Of a stretch of DNA of 64,000 bases, positions 8,276-17,005 are shown in pieces. The notes below the pieces were generated by a model. It was not told where the DNA came from, did no database searches, and worked only from the letters and a program-made list of their open reading frames with translations. The position numbers and the translations under genes were made by a program. The stretch spans positions 93,921-157,920 of the forward strand of contig NZ_SNZJ01000003.1 in assembly GCF_004363555.1 (NCBI RefSeq), given 5' to 3'. This DNA comes from Halomonas ventosae. Its GTDB lineage: Bacteria > Pseudomonadota > Gammaproteobacteria > Pseudomonadales > Halomonadaceae. How positions within the stretch are numbered: the first letter of the stretch is position 1; every line of letters begins with the position of its first letter.

Positions 8276-11200
8276 TCAGGAGGAGAGGTCCGCGGCATGC
8301 GGCAGGCGGCGGTCGAGCAGGGTGCGCCAGCGCGTCAGCACCGGCGCATCACTGTGGCTCACCTCGCCCAGCAGGGCGCGGAACTCCGACCGGGAGGCCT
8401 CGTCGCGAGGATCGATCAGGGTCAGCCAGAGCTCCAGGGCGGCGAGCTGCTGGTGGAGGTTGCCGTCCTCCCGGGCCTGCAGCAGGGCCTGCTCGGCAAG
8501 GCTCCTGACTTCCTCGCGGGAGTGCCCCAGGCGATGGCGGACGCGCGCCAGGTGCACGGCCAGTTCGGGGACGAACAGGGTGGTGCGCTCGCGGGCGATC
8601 ATCAGGCACTGGTCGAGGTAGTCCTCGGCCCGGGACAGCTCCCCCAGGGCCAGGCAGGCATCCACGTACCACAGGGCCGGGCGCTGGTAGGGGTCCCGCC
8701 CGGTGACCTCGGCCAGCTCCTCCTGGGCCGACTCGATCTGGCCCAGGCCGTCGCGGTCGCCGGCCAGGGCCCGCTGCCAGCCCAGCACGCTGCGCGAGGC
8801 CACCTGCCAGAGGTGCAGGTCGGGGGTGCCGGTCAGCTCGAAGGCCCGCTCGGCGCGCATGGTGGCCAGGTGCACGTGCCCCAGCTGGCGATAGAGGGCC
8901 GCGGCATACATCAGCGCCATGGCCAGGCTGCCGGGATGGCCGATCCGCTCGGCCAGCCGGATGGCCGACTCCACCTGCCGCTCGGCACGCTGGTAGTCGC
9001 CGCGCAGGCAGAGGGTCCAGCCCTGGAAGCAGGCGGCCGCGACCTGGGGGTGGTCGGAGAACGGCAGCCACTCGATCATCATCGAGGCATTGAGCGGGTC
9101 GATCTCCTCCAGATGGTCATAGGCCTGGGAGATGCGCCCGGCCCAGTACTCGCAGCTGGCCCGGGCGAAATCGGCCAGACGCCGGTAGCGCGGGTCCTCG
9201 AGGCGGTCGGCGAGGCCCGCCAGGCGCGAGGCCAGCGAGAAGGCATCGGCATGGGCATGACGCTGGCTGCAGCCCACCCACAGGCCCCACTGGACCAGGA
9301 AGGCCTGCTCCAGGTCGCCGGCGTCGTCCGGGCCGGCCTCCTCCTGGGCGAGAAGCTCCCGGGCCCGCACGAAGCTCTCGTGCGCGGTGGGCGAGCCGTG
9401 CCCCTCCAGGGCGAAGGCGGCCTGGCCACGCACGGTGAGCAGGCTGATCTCGCGCTCGGCCTGACCCTCGACATGGCGCAGGCTGGCCAGGCCGAAGTCG
9501 GCCATCTTCAGCGCCGTGCGGTTGGCGCTGACCTTGAGGGCCTCCCGCGCAGCCAGCTCGAAGTAGCGGGCGCCGCGGGCATAGTGGCCGCTGCGCCGCA
9601 GGTGGGTGGCGAAGTCGCCGGGGTGGCGGCTGATCCACATCGGGAAGTGCTCCTCGATCAGGCTGACCACCTGACGATGGATGCTCACCCGCACGTCCCG
9701 GGGGCAGGAGAGGTAGGCGGCTTCCTGCAGCAGCTGGTGGGTGAACTGGTATTCGCGCTCGCCCTCCTCGCCCTCGGCCGGTTCGATGATCTCCAGCCGG
9801 CGCATCTGCTCCAGCGCCGGCGCCAGGCGGCTCATCTCCCAGCCGCTGCACTCGGCCAGGAAGTCGAGGCGGAAGCGGCGTCCGAGCACCGCCGCCACAT
9901 GGGCCACCTCGCGATCGCCGTCGAGCTGGTCGATGCGGCTGGCCAGCAGCCCCAGCAGGCCGCGCGGCAGCTCGTCGAGCTGCACGCTGCGCCCCTCGCG
10001 GCGGTCCATGTCGACCCGGCGGCAGATCTCCTGGAGGTAGAGCGGGACGCCATCGCAACGCTCGATGATCTGGCCGCGCAGCCGCGGGCTGAGGTGGATG
10101 CGATAGCGGCGCGCCAGCTGGGAGAGCAGCCGGGAGGACTGCATGGCATCCAGCCGCCCCAGGGAGATCTGCTGGTCCCAGTGCAGCTTCGCCGGCAGCG
10201 CCTCGCGGCCATGGTGGCTGGCCACCAGCAGGAAGGGGCTGTTGATCGGCAGCCGCGCCTGGAGGCCTGCCAGCACCTTGAAGGAGGGCTCGTCGAGCCA
10301 CTGCAGGTCATCGATCATCAGCACCAGGGTGCGCTCGCGGGAGAGCTCGCGGATCAGGCGATGGATGAGTCCCACGACCAGCTCCACGGCCTCCCCGCTC
10401 TGGGCGAGCACCGCCATCTCGCGGGGCTCGCGCACGCCGAGGGCCTCCTCCAGCAGCAGGCGGTGTTCGGCGTCGGGCGCCTCGGCATCATCGGCGGCCA
10501 GCAGGCGCGACAGCGCCTCGGCGTCGATGCGCCCCCCCAGGTGCCAGCGCAGCAGCTGCCGCGCCACCCCATAGGGCTCCTGGACGGAGAGCCGCGTGGT
10601 GGGCTGCCAGCAGATCGCCGCCTCGCGGCTCTGCTCGAGCTGGCGGAAGCCCACCAGCAGCGCCGACTTGCCGAGCCCCGAGGGGCCCCGTACCAGCACG
10701 CTCTGGCGCAGGCCGATGCCGGCCCGGGCCAGGGCATCGCGCAGGGTGCGCAGGGAGCCCTCGCGCCCCACCAGACTGGGCGGTGGCGCCTCGCGCCCGC
10801 CCTCGTTGGTGCCGAGGACCAGCGCCCGCAGGCGCACCCGACCGTCGCTTGCTACCAGCCGCGTCGAGAGCCGCGGCTGGAGGTCAAGGGCCGGCGGCAT
10901 GTGCTGGCTGGCGTCCTGGGAGATGACCAGCTCGCTGCCCTCGGCGGCGCTCATCAGGTCGAGGGAGCCCTGGGTCACCTGGCCGAGCGGGTCGACCAGG
11001 TGTCGCTCGGGGAGGTAGACCACCCGCCCGCTGTCCAGGCCGGCGGCCAGTTCGATGCGCGGCGGCTCGCCCTCGCCGCTCCAGTGGCGCTGGGACTCTT
11101 CGGGCAGCACGCGGCGACAGTGCTCGTAGAGCGCCACCAGCTCGGCCAGCTGGTGCGCCGGGCCATGGGTGCCGAAGCAGGCCAGGCCCAGGCCGCCGGT

Positions 11201-12199
11201 CGCCCCGGGCAGCCAGAAGCCGCCGAGGTGGTGGCACTGCTGCTCGAGCCAGCGCATCAGCTCGACCTGCAGCGCCAGGCAGGCGCGGGCATCGGCGCGG
11301 GCCGAGAGGTCGGCCTTGAGTCGCAGGCGAATGGCCATCACCGAGAGCTGGCGCTGCTCGATCTCGTCCTCGCGCAGGGGAGCGCTGTCCATCGCCAGGG
11401 TCCGCGAGAAGGCCCCGCTGGGGCCGAGGTGGGCGCCCTCGGCCTGGGCATCGGACCAGTAGCGTGCCAGCTGCAGGAAGGAAGGCTCCGGCTGCTGGCC
11501 GGAGAGCGCCAGCAGCTGCAGGTAGGCGTTGTACTGCTCGTGGGCGGCGGCCAGCTGGCCCTGCTCGGCCAGCTGGCGCACCAGACGTTCATGGAAGGGC
11601 CCGTAGCCGGAAAAACGGCTGACCAGCGACTCCAGCACCCCATCCGGCAGCGGTTCCTGGCGCTCCAGGACGCTCTCGGCGAAGCGGATCACCCGCTGGC
11701 GCCACTCGTTACGCACCTGGACCAGCCAGCGCTGGTACTCGGCACAGCTGGTGAGGTGCAGCTCCTCGGCGAGGTCGCCGCGGTAGCAGGCCAGCACCGC
11801 CTCGAGGGTGGCCACCTCGGCGGGGCCCTCGAGCAGCGCCTGCAGCCGGTGCATGTCGAAGTGCCAGCGCTCCGGCAGCCGGAAGGCAATGGTCTGGCGG
11901 GAGACCGACAGCACCCGCTCGGCCTCTTCGCCCAGGGACTGACGCAGGCAGTGCAGGGCGTGGCGCAGGTTGGTACGTCCCGACGACAGGCCCTGGTCGG
12001 GCCACAGCAGTTCGGCCAGGGTGGCGCGACTGACCGGCTGGTCGTGGAGCAGCAGGTAGACCAGCAGCGCCTTGACCTTGTCGTAACTGAACTGGGTCAG
12101 GACATCGTCGCCCAGACTCAGTGAAAAGTGGCCGAAGAGTGCCAGGTGGTCCCGGTCATCGTTATGTACGTCGTCGGCAGCATCCCGCATGGTGATCAT
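8276..12199 (-). CDS. Giant BTAD (SARP-like) transcriptional regulator with AAA ATPase and TPR region
   Basis: The 1,307-residue protein starts with a winged-helix/BTAD module (residues ~15-230; FGHFSLSLGDD, KALLVYLLLHDQPVSRATLAELLWP, LRHALHCLRQSLG). A STAND-like ATPase follows, with Walker A RGPSGLGKSALL near residue 505 and Walker B TLVLMIDDLQWLDE near 625. A long helical C-terminal half matches TPR repeats (LASLRHVEGQAEREISLL, LGHVHLATMRAERAFEL). No C-terminal LuxR helix-turn-helix is seen. Such proteins usually act as ATP-dependent activators. The target and ligand are unknown. miaE lies 24 bp upstream on the same strand, so the two may be co-transcribed. Confidence 0.85.
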   Translation of the reverse strand: MITMRDAADDVHNDDRDHLALFGHFSLSLGDDVLTQFSYDKVKALLVYLLLHDQPVSRATLAELLWPDQGLSSGRTNLRHALHCLRQSLGEEAERVLSVSRQTIAFRLPERWHFDMHRLQALLEGPAEVATLEAVLACYRGDLAEELHLTSCAEYQRWLVQVRNEWRQRVIRFAESVLERQEPLPDGVLESLVSRFSGYGPFHERLVRQLAEQGQLAAAHEQYNAYLQLLALSGQQPEPSFLQLARYWSDAQAEGAHLGPSGAFSRTLAMDSAPLREDEIEQRQLSVMAIRLRLKADLSARADARACLALQVELMRWLEQQCHHLGGFWLPGATGGLGLACFGTHGPAHQLAELVALYEHCRRVLPEESQRHWSGEGEPPRIELAAGLDSGRVVYLPERHLVDPLGQVTQGSLDLMSAAEGSELVISQDASQHMPPALDLQPRLSTRLVASDGRVRLRALVLGTNEGGREAPPPSLVGREGSLRTLRDALARAGIGLRQSVLVRGPSGLGKSALLVGFRQLEQSREAAICWQPTTRLSVQEPYGVARQLLRWHLGGRIDAEALSRLLAADDAEAPDAEHRLLLEEALGVREPREMAVLAQSGEAVELVVGLIHRLIRELSRERTLVLMIDDLQWLDEPSFKVLAGLQARLPINSPFLLVASHHGREALPAKLHWDQQISLGRLDAMQSSRLLSQLARRYRIHLSPRLRGQIIERCDGVPLYLQEICRRVDMDRREGRSVQLDELPRGLLGLLASRIDQLDGDREVAHVAAVLGRRFRLDFLAECSGWEMSRLAPALEQMRRLEIIEPAEGEEGEREYQFTHQLLQEAAYLSCPRDVRVSIHRQVVSLIEEHFPMWISRHPGDFATHLRRSGHYARGARYFELAAREALKVSANRTALKMADFGLASLRHVEGQAEREISLLTVRGQAAFALEGHGSPTAHESFVRARELLAQEEAGPDDAGDLEQAFLVQWGLWVGCSQRHAHADAFSLASRLAGLADRLEDPRYRRLADFARASCEYWAGRISQAYDHLEEIDPLNASMMIEWLPFSDHPQVAAACFQGWTLCLRGDYQRAERQVESAIRLAERIGHPGSLAMALMYAAALYRQLGHVHLATMRAERAFELTGTPDLHLWQVASRSVLGWQRALAGDRDGLGQIESAQEELAEVTGRDPYQRPALWYVDACLALGELSRAEDYLDQCLMIARERTTLFVPELAVHLARVRHRLGHSREEVRSLAEQALLQAREDGNLHQQLAALELWLTLIDPRDEASRSEFRALLGEVSHSDAPVLTRWRTLLDRRLPHAADLSS

Positions 12200-12223
12200 T
12201 CCTGCGTGGCGGAAGTGATGGCC

Positions 12224-12868
12224 TCAGGCCGGCACGCCGCTGTGAAAACGAAAGGCCGTGTCCGGCATGGTGACCAGCTCGGCCTCGCGATCGGAGAAGA
12301 AGGCGATACGCGCGTCGATGGGCGCCGTGGCCAGGCGGCGCGCCAGCATCAGGTAATCCTCGAAATGACGGCCTTCCGACTTAACCAGACTGCGATAGAA
12401 CTTGGCAAGTTCATCATCCAGATGCGGAATCAGGCGGGCAAAGCGCTCGCAGCTGCGTGCCTCGATCAGCGCCCCGATGATCAGGATGTCCACCAGGCGC
12501 TCCGGTTCCTCTCCCCGCACGTGGCGACGCAGCCCCTCGGCGTAGCGCGAGGCACTGATATGGCGATAGACGATGCCCCGCGCCTCCATCAGCTTGACGA
12601 CCTGCTCGAAGTGCAGCAGCTCCTCCCGGGCCAGTTGGGACATCTTGGTGAGCAGCAGCGGCTGGTCCACATAGCGGTAGAGCAGGCTCATGGCCGTGGA
12701 GGCCGCCTTCTTCTCGCACTGGGCGTGGTCGATCAGCAGCAGCTCGGGGTTGGCCAGGGCCCAGTCGACCCACGCCTCCGGGGTGGCACAGGGCAGGAAC
12801 GCCAGCAGCTCGGCAGGCAGCAGGTCCCGGCAATCGGTCGTCTCGAGGGTTGGCATCGGGGGCATCAT
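12224..12868 (-). CDS. miaE: tRNA-(ms2io6A37) hydroxylase MiaE
   Basis: Diiron monooxygenase that hydroxylates the isopentenyl group of ms2i6A37 in tRNA. It has 214 residues. The ferritin-like four-helix iron ligands are visible as DHAQCEKKA, REELLHFEQV, IEARSCERF and SEGRHFEDY. CAGGAACC precedes a double ATG; the first is used here. The start overlaps the stop of the upstream DUF1289 gene as ATGA, and the BTAD regulator follows closely, forming a three-gene minus-strand unit. Confidence 0.93.
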   Translation of the reverse strand: MMPPMPTLETTDCRDLLPAELLAFLPCATPEAWVDWALANPELLLIDHAQCEKKAASTAMSLLYRYVDQPLLLTKMSQLAREELLHFEQVVKLMEARGIVYRHISASRYAEGLRRHVRGEEPERLVDILIIGALIEARSCERFARLIPHLDDELAKFYRSLVKSEGRHFEDYLMLARRLATAPIDARIAFFSDREAELVTMPDTAFRFHSGVPA

Positions 12869-13320
12869 GGTTCCTGTGTCGGCGGGTCAAGGGGGTCGGG
12901 AAGCAGCGCCTGTCGCCGCTCGGCGGCGGCCAGCAGGTCGGTGGTGATGCGTTCATGAAGCGCGGCGGCGTCCTCGCCGTCGCGACCGACCAGCCCGTAG
13001 CACGACAGGTCGCGGATGCGGCCGCGTCCCACCCGCAGCAGCTCCACGGCGCGCGAGAGCGGCGGCTGCTCATCCCGGAAGCGGATCCGGTGACGGCGCA
13101 GCTGGGCCTCCAGGCTCTCGGGGTCGACGACCACCAGGAAGCGCCCGGCGACCTCGGCGCGCAGCCTGTCCAGCTCGGCCATGCGTTGCTGTCGCTGCTC
13201 GCCGGAGAGGGCCGGCCAGTCGCGGATCTCACCGTCGACGCGCTGACAGCCACGGCACACCCGGTCGCCCAGGGTGGTCGAGCAGAGACCGACGCACGGC
13301 GAGGTGATGCGCTCTCCCAT
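12865..13320 (-). CDS. DUF1289 domain protein with extra C-terminal domain
   Basis: The N-terminus RITSPCVGLCSTTLGDRVCRGC is the cysteine signature of DUF1289 (C-x3-C-x8-C-x2-C type), presumably metal-binding. A ~90-residue tail of unknown family follows (FLVVVDPESLEAQLRRHRIRF, RVGRGRIRDLSCYGLV). The ATG at 13320 is chosen because GGGAGGAGAC sits just before it; the frame is open for 42 more codons. It overlaps miaE by four bases. A palindrome ACGTTAACGT lies 15 bases upstream of the start. Confidence 0.8.
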   Translation of the reverse strand: MGERITSPCVGLCSTTLGDRVCRGCQRVDGEIRDWPALSGEQRQQRMAELDRLRAEVAGRFLVVVDPESLEAQLRRHRIRFRDEQPPLSRAVELLRVGRGRIRDLSCYGLVGRDGEDAAALHERITTDLLAAAERRQALLPDPLDPPTQEP

Positions 13321-13334
13321 GTCTCCTCCCGTTG

Positions 13335-13344
13335 ACGTTAACGT
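13335..13344. promoter_or_regulatory. Palindrome ACGTTAACGT, candidate LiuR-type operator
   Basis: A perfect 10-bp palindrome within TTGACGTTAACGTGCG, close to the start of the DUF1289-miaE unit. Its core is identical to the core of the 16-bp palindrome at 36854 in front of the LiuR-like gene. Regulation of this unit by LiuR is an inference. Confidence 0.4.
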
Positions 13345-13439
13345 GCGTTGACATAACGTCATGGTAACGCGGGAGACCCCGGGCTGGCAGCCCGAAGTTG
13401 CCGCCGACCAAAGTTCAAGGCCGCCACGGCGGGCCCAGC

Positions 13440-13468
13440 TTAACATTGTCGACAGTTTCCTCTATGAT
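13440..13468 (+). promoter_or_regulatory. Sigma-70 promoter of acnB
   Basis: TTAACA (13440-13445) and TATGAT (13463-13468) are separated by exactly 17 bases, 130 bp before the acnB start. This is the best -35/-10 pair in the region. Confidence 0.6.
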
Positions 13469-13597
13469 CGCGGCACCGCTGACACCCTGGCATCAGGAAG
13501 GGTCTGCCAGACGTTTTCCCGCGCCGAAGCGTGCCTTACGTCGACGCTCGACTGAGGTCTGCCGGCTTCGGCCACCACCACCGATGAGGGCCCCAAC

Positions 13598-16201
13598 GTG
13601 CTTGAAGCCTATCGCCAACATGTCGAGGAGCGCGCCGCCGACGGCGTGCCGCCGAAGCCGCTGAACGCCGAGCAGGTCGCCGCACTGGTCGAGCTGCTGA
13701 AGAACCCGCCGGCCGGCGAGGAGGAGTTCATCCTCGACCTGCTCACCAATCGCGTTCCGCCCGGCGTCGACGAGGCGGCCTACGTCAAGGCCGGTTTCCT
13801 GACTGCCATCGCCAAGGGCGAGGCCGAGTCCCCGCTGATCGACAGGGTCCACGCGGTGAAGCTGCTGGGCACCATGCAGGGCGGCTACAACATCGTCTCC
13901 CTGGTGGAACTGCTCGACGATGCCGACCTGGCCAAGGAAGTGGGCGAGCAGTTCAAGCACACCCTGCTGATGTTCGACGCCTTCCACGACGTGGAAGAGC
14001 GCGCCAAGGCCGGCAACGCCGTGGCCAAGGACGTCATCCAGTCCTGGGCCGAGGCCGAGTGGTTCCTCTCCAAGCCGGCCCTCAAGGAGAAGATCACCCT
14101 CACCGTCTTCAAGGTGCCGGGCGAGACCAACACCGACGATCTCTCCCCCGCCCCGGACGCCTGGTCGCGCCCCGACATCCCAGTGCACGCCAACGCCATG
14201 CTCAAGAACGAGCGCGACGGCATCGAGCCCGAGGTGCCCGGCACCACCGGTCCGCTCAAGCAGATCGAGGCGGTGAAGGCCAAGGGCTTCCCCGTCGCCT
14301 ACGTGGGCGACGTGGTCGGCACCGGCTCCTCGCGCAAGTCCGCCACCAACTCCGTGCTGTGGTTCTTCGGCGACGACATCCCCAACGTGCCGAACAAGCG
14401 CGCCGGCGGCTTCTGCTTCGGCGGCAAGATCGCCCCGATCTTCTTCAACACCATGGAAGATTCCGGCGCCCTGCCGGTGGAGATGGACGTCTCCGGCCTC
14501 GAGATGGGCGACGTCATCGACGTCTATCCGTATGAAGGCAAGGTGTGCAAGCACGGCACCGACGAGGTCGTGACCACCTTCGAACTCAAGACCCAGCTGA
14601 TCCTCGATGAGGTGCGCGCCGGCGGCCGTATCCCGCTGATCATCGGCCGCGGCCTGACCACCAAGGCGCGTGAGTCCCTGGGCCTGGCGCCCTCCGACGT
14701 GTTCCGCCTGCCCGAGCAGCCCAAGGACACCGGCAAGGGCTTCACCCTGGCCCAGAAGATGGTCGGCAAGGCCTGCGGCCTGGACGGCGTGCGTCCGGGC
14801 ATGTACTGCGAGCCGAAGATGGCCACCGTCGGCTCCCAGGATACCACCGGCCCGATGACCCGCGACGAGCTCAAGGACCTCGCCTGCCTGGGCTTCCAGG
14901 CCGACCTGGTGATGCAGTCCTTCTGCCACACCGCCGCCTACCCGAAGCCGGTGGACGTGGACACCCACCACACCCTGCCCGACTTCATCATGAACCGCGG
15001 CGGCGTCTCGCTGCGTCCGGGCGATGGCATCATCCACAGCTGGCTGAACCGCATGCTGCTGCCCGACACCGTGGGCACCGGCGGCGACTCTCACACCCGC
15101 TTCCCGCTGGGCATCTCCTTCCCGGCAGGCTCCGGCCTGGTGGCCTTCGCCGCCGCCACCGGCGTGATGCCGCTGGACATGCCGGAGTCCGTGCTGGTGC
15201 GCTTCAAGGGCAAGCGCCAGCCCGGCGTCACCCTGCGTGACCTGGTCCACGCCATCCCCTACTACGCCATCCAGAACGGCCTGCTGACCGTCGAGAAGTC
15301 AGGCAAGAAGAACGCCTTCTCCGGCCGCGTGCTGGAGATCGAGGGCCTCGAGGACCTCACCGTCGAGCAGGCCTTCGAGCTCTCCGACGCCTCCGCCGAG
15401 CGCTCCGCCGCGGGCTGCACCATCACCCTGTCCGAGGACAGCGTGAGCGAGTACCTGAAGTCCAACATCACCCTGCTCAAGTGGATGATCGCCAACGGCT
15501 ACGGCGACCGCCGTACCATCGAGCGCCGCATCCAGGGCATGGAGGAGTGGCTGGCCGACCCGAGCCTGATGCGCGCCGATCAGGACGCCGAGTACGCCGA
15601 GGTCATCGAGATCGACCTCGAGGAGCTCAGGGAGCCGGTCCTGTGTGCGCCGAACGATCCGGACGACGCCCGCCTGCTCTCCGAGGTCGCCGGCGAGAAG
15701 ATCGACGAGGTGTTCATCGGTTCGTGCATGACCAACATCGGCCACTTCCGCGCCGCGGGCAAGCTGCTCGAGAAGCAGCCGGCCGGCAGCCTGAAGACCC
15801 GCCTGTGGCTGGCCCCGCCGACGAAGATGGACCAGCACCAGCTGACCGAGGAGGGCTACTACGGCATCTACGGTCGCGCCGGGGCACGCATGGAGATGCC
15901 GGGCTGCTCGCTGTGCATGGGCAACCAGGCCCGCGTCGCCGCCAAGAGCACCGTGGTCTCCACCTCGACCCGCAACTTCCCCAACCGCCTGGGCGACGGT
16001 GCCAACGTCTACCTCGCCTCCGCGGAGCTGGCGGCCGTGGCCGCCGTGGAGGGTCGCCTGCCCACCGTCGACGAGTACCGCCGCTACATGGGCGAGTTCG
16101 ACGCCATGGCCGGGGAGATCTACCGCTACATGAACTTTCACGAGATCGAGGAGTATCAGAACGCCGCCTCCAACGTGATTCCGGTCGCGCAGGAAGCCTG
16201 A
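13598..16201 (+). CDS. acnB: Aconitate hydratase B
   Basis: Citrate-isocitrate isomerisation in the TCA cycle; an [4Fe-4S] enzyme. The 867 residues match AcnB length and domain order, with the swivel domain ([18 protein letters not shown]) ahead of the catalytic core, unlike AcnA. Cluster cysteines are in [11 protein letters not shown] and [30 protein letters not shown] is also present. It begins with GTG after a weak GAGGG. A strong intrinsic terminator follows, and it appears monocistronic. Confidence 0.97.
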   Translation: MLEAYRQHVEERAADGVPPKPLNAEQVAALVELLKNPPAGEEEFILDLLTNRVPPGVDEAAYVKAGFLTAIAKGEAESPLIDRVHAVKLLGTMQGGYNIVSLVELLDDADLAKEVGEQFKHTLLMFDAFHDVEERAKAGNAVAKDVIQSWAEAEWFLSKPALKEKITLTVFKVPGETNTDDLSPAPDAWSRPDIPVHANAMLKNERDGIEPEVPGTTGPLKQIEAVKAKGFPVAYVGDVVGTGSSRKSATNSVLWFFGDDIPNVPNKRAGGFCFGGKIAPIFFNTMEDSGALPVEMDVSGLEMGDVIDVYPYEGKVCKHGTDEVVTTFELKTQLILDEVRAGGRIPLIIGRGLTTKARESLGLAPSDVFRLPEQPKDTGKGFTLAQKMVGKACGLDGVRPGMYCEPKMATVGSQDTTGPMTRDELKDLACLGFQADLVMQSFCHTAAYPKPVDVDTHHTLPDFIMNRGGVSLRPGDGIIHSWLNRMLLPDTVGTGGDSHTRFPLGISFPAGSGLVAFAAATGVMPLDMPESVLVRFKGKRQPGVTLRDLVHAIPYYAIQNGLLTVEKSGKKNAFSGRVLEIEGLEDLTVEQAFELSDASAERSAAGCTITLSEDSVSEYLKSNITLLKWMIANGYGDRRTIERRIQGMEEWLADPSLMRADQDAEYAEVIEIDLEELREPVLCAPNDPDDARLLSEVAGEKIDEVFIGSCMTNIGHFRAAGKLLEKQPAGSLKTRLWLAPPTKMDQHQLTEEGYYGIYGRAGARMEMPGCSLCMGNQARVAAKSTVVSTSTRNFPNRLGDGANVYLASAELAAVAAVEGRLPTVDEYRRYMGEFDAMAGEIYRYMNFHEIEEYQNAASNVIPVAQEA

Positions 16202-16287
16202 TCAGCGGTATTCTGATAGAGTCAGATTCGACTCCGATGCTCGCAACATCGAAGGCCGTCGCCCGCGGCGGCCGGAGCCGATGAACG

Positions 16288-16314
16288 AAGCGCCCCATCC
16301 GGGGCGCTTTTTTT
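16288..16314 (+). terminator. Intrinsic terminator of acnB
   Basis: A nine-bp stem AAGCGCCCC / GGGGCGCTT with loop ATCC is followed directly by a T-run (16308-16314), 87 bases after the acnB stop. Confidence 0.9.
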
Positions 16315-16428
16315 GCGCCTGACCCTCCACCCCGACCCTGCCACCGCTCCGTCCCACCAAAGGGGACTTCCGTTCTGCCCACGCCGTGGCATCATCGAGG
16401 GCTCACCCATGGCACGAGGAGCCTTACC

Positions 16429-16917
16429 GTGAGCCATATCGTCACGCCGGACATCTGCGACGCCTACCCCGAGGTCCAGGTGCTCGACCCGATCTTCGTC
16501 AACGTCGGCGGCCACGAGGCCTTCGCCGGCCCGATCCGCACCGTCAAGTGCTTCGAGGACAACTCCCTGGTCAAGCAGGCGGTGGCCGAGCCAGGGGACG
16601 GCGCCGTGCTGGTCGTCGACGCCGGCGGCTCCACCCGCTGCGCCATGCTGGGCGACATGCTGGCCGAACAGGCCGCCGGCCACGGCTGGGCCGGCGTGGT
16701 GATGTATGGCTGCGTGCGCGACGTCGACGTGCTGGCCGAGACCGAGCTCGGCATCCAGGCGCTGGGGGCCCATCCGCGCAAGAGCGAGAAACGCGGCGAG
16801 GGACAGCGGGACATCCCGGTCAGCTTCGCCGGCGTCACCCTGACGCCGGGCCAGTGGCTCTACGCCGACAACAACGGCATCCTGGTCGCCGACGAGCAGC
16901 TTGACCTGGAGCGCTGA
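16429..16917 (+). CDS. rraA: RraA, regulator of RNase E activity
   Basis: A 162-residue protein matching RraA in length and motifs: [74 protein letters not shown]. RraA binds RNase E and inhibits its activity, changing mRNA decay. Starts at GTG with GAGGAGCC upstream. The same fold is found in aldolases of the HMG family, but the KRGEGQRD segment fits RraA proper. Confidence 0.9.
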   Translation: MSHIVTPDICDAYPEVQVLDPIFVNVGGHEAFAGPIRTVKCFEDNSLVKQAVAEPGDGAVLVVDAGGSTRCAMLGDMLAEQAAGHGWAGVVMYGCVRDVDVLAETELGIQALGAHPRKSEKRGEGQRDIPVSFAGVTLTPGQWLYADNNGILVADEQLDLER

Positions 16918-16926
16918 CGCACGACG

Positions 16927-17001
16927 AGGCCCGCGGTAACAGGCACTTGCCCGTGACGCGGCAGCGGTGTCACCCTGACACGAGATCCCCGTCGCGGGCC
17001 T
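16927..17001. repeat. Nested inverted repeats between rraA and the GDPD gene
   Basis: AGGCCCGCG (16927-16935) and CGCGGGCCT (16993-17001) are exact 9-bp inverted arms 57 bases apart. Inside them sits a second inverted repeat, GTGTCA-CCC-TGACAC (16967-16981). Together they cover the whole gap up to five bases before the next start, so they could sequester that translation start or act as an operator. Confidence 0.45.
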
Positions 17002-17005
17002 GTCC

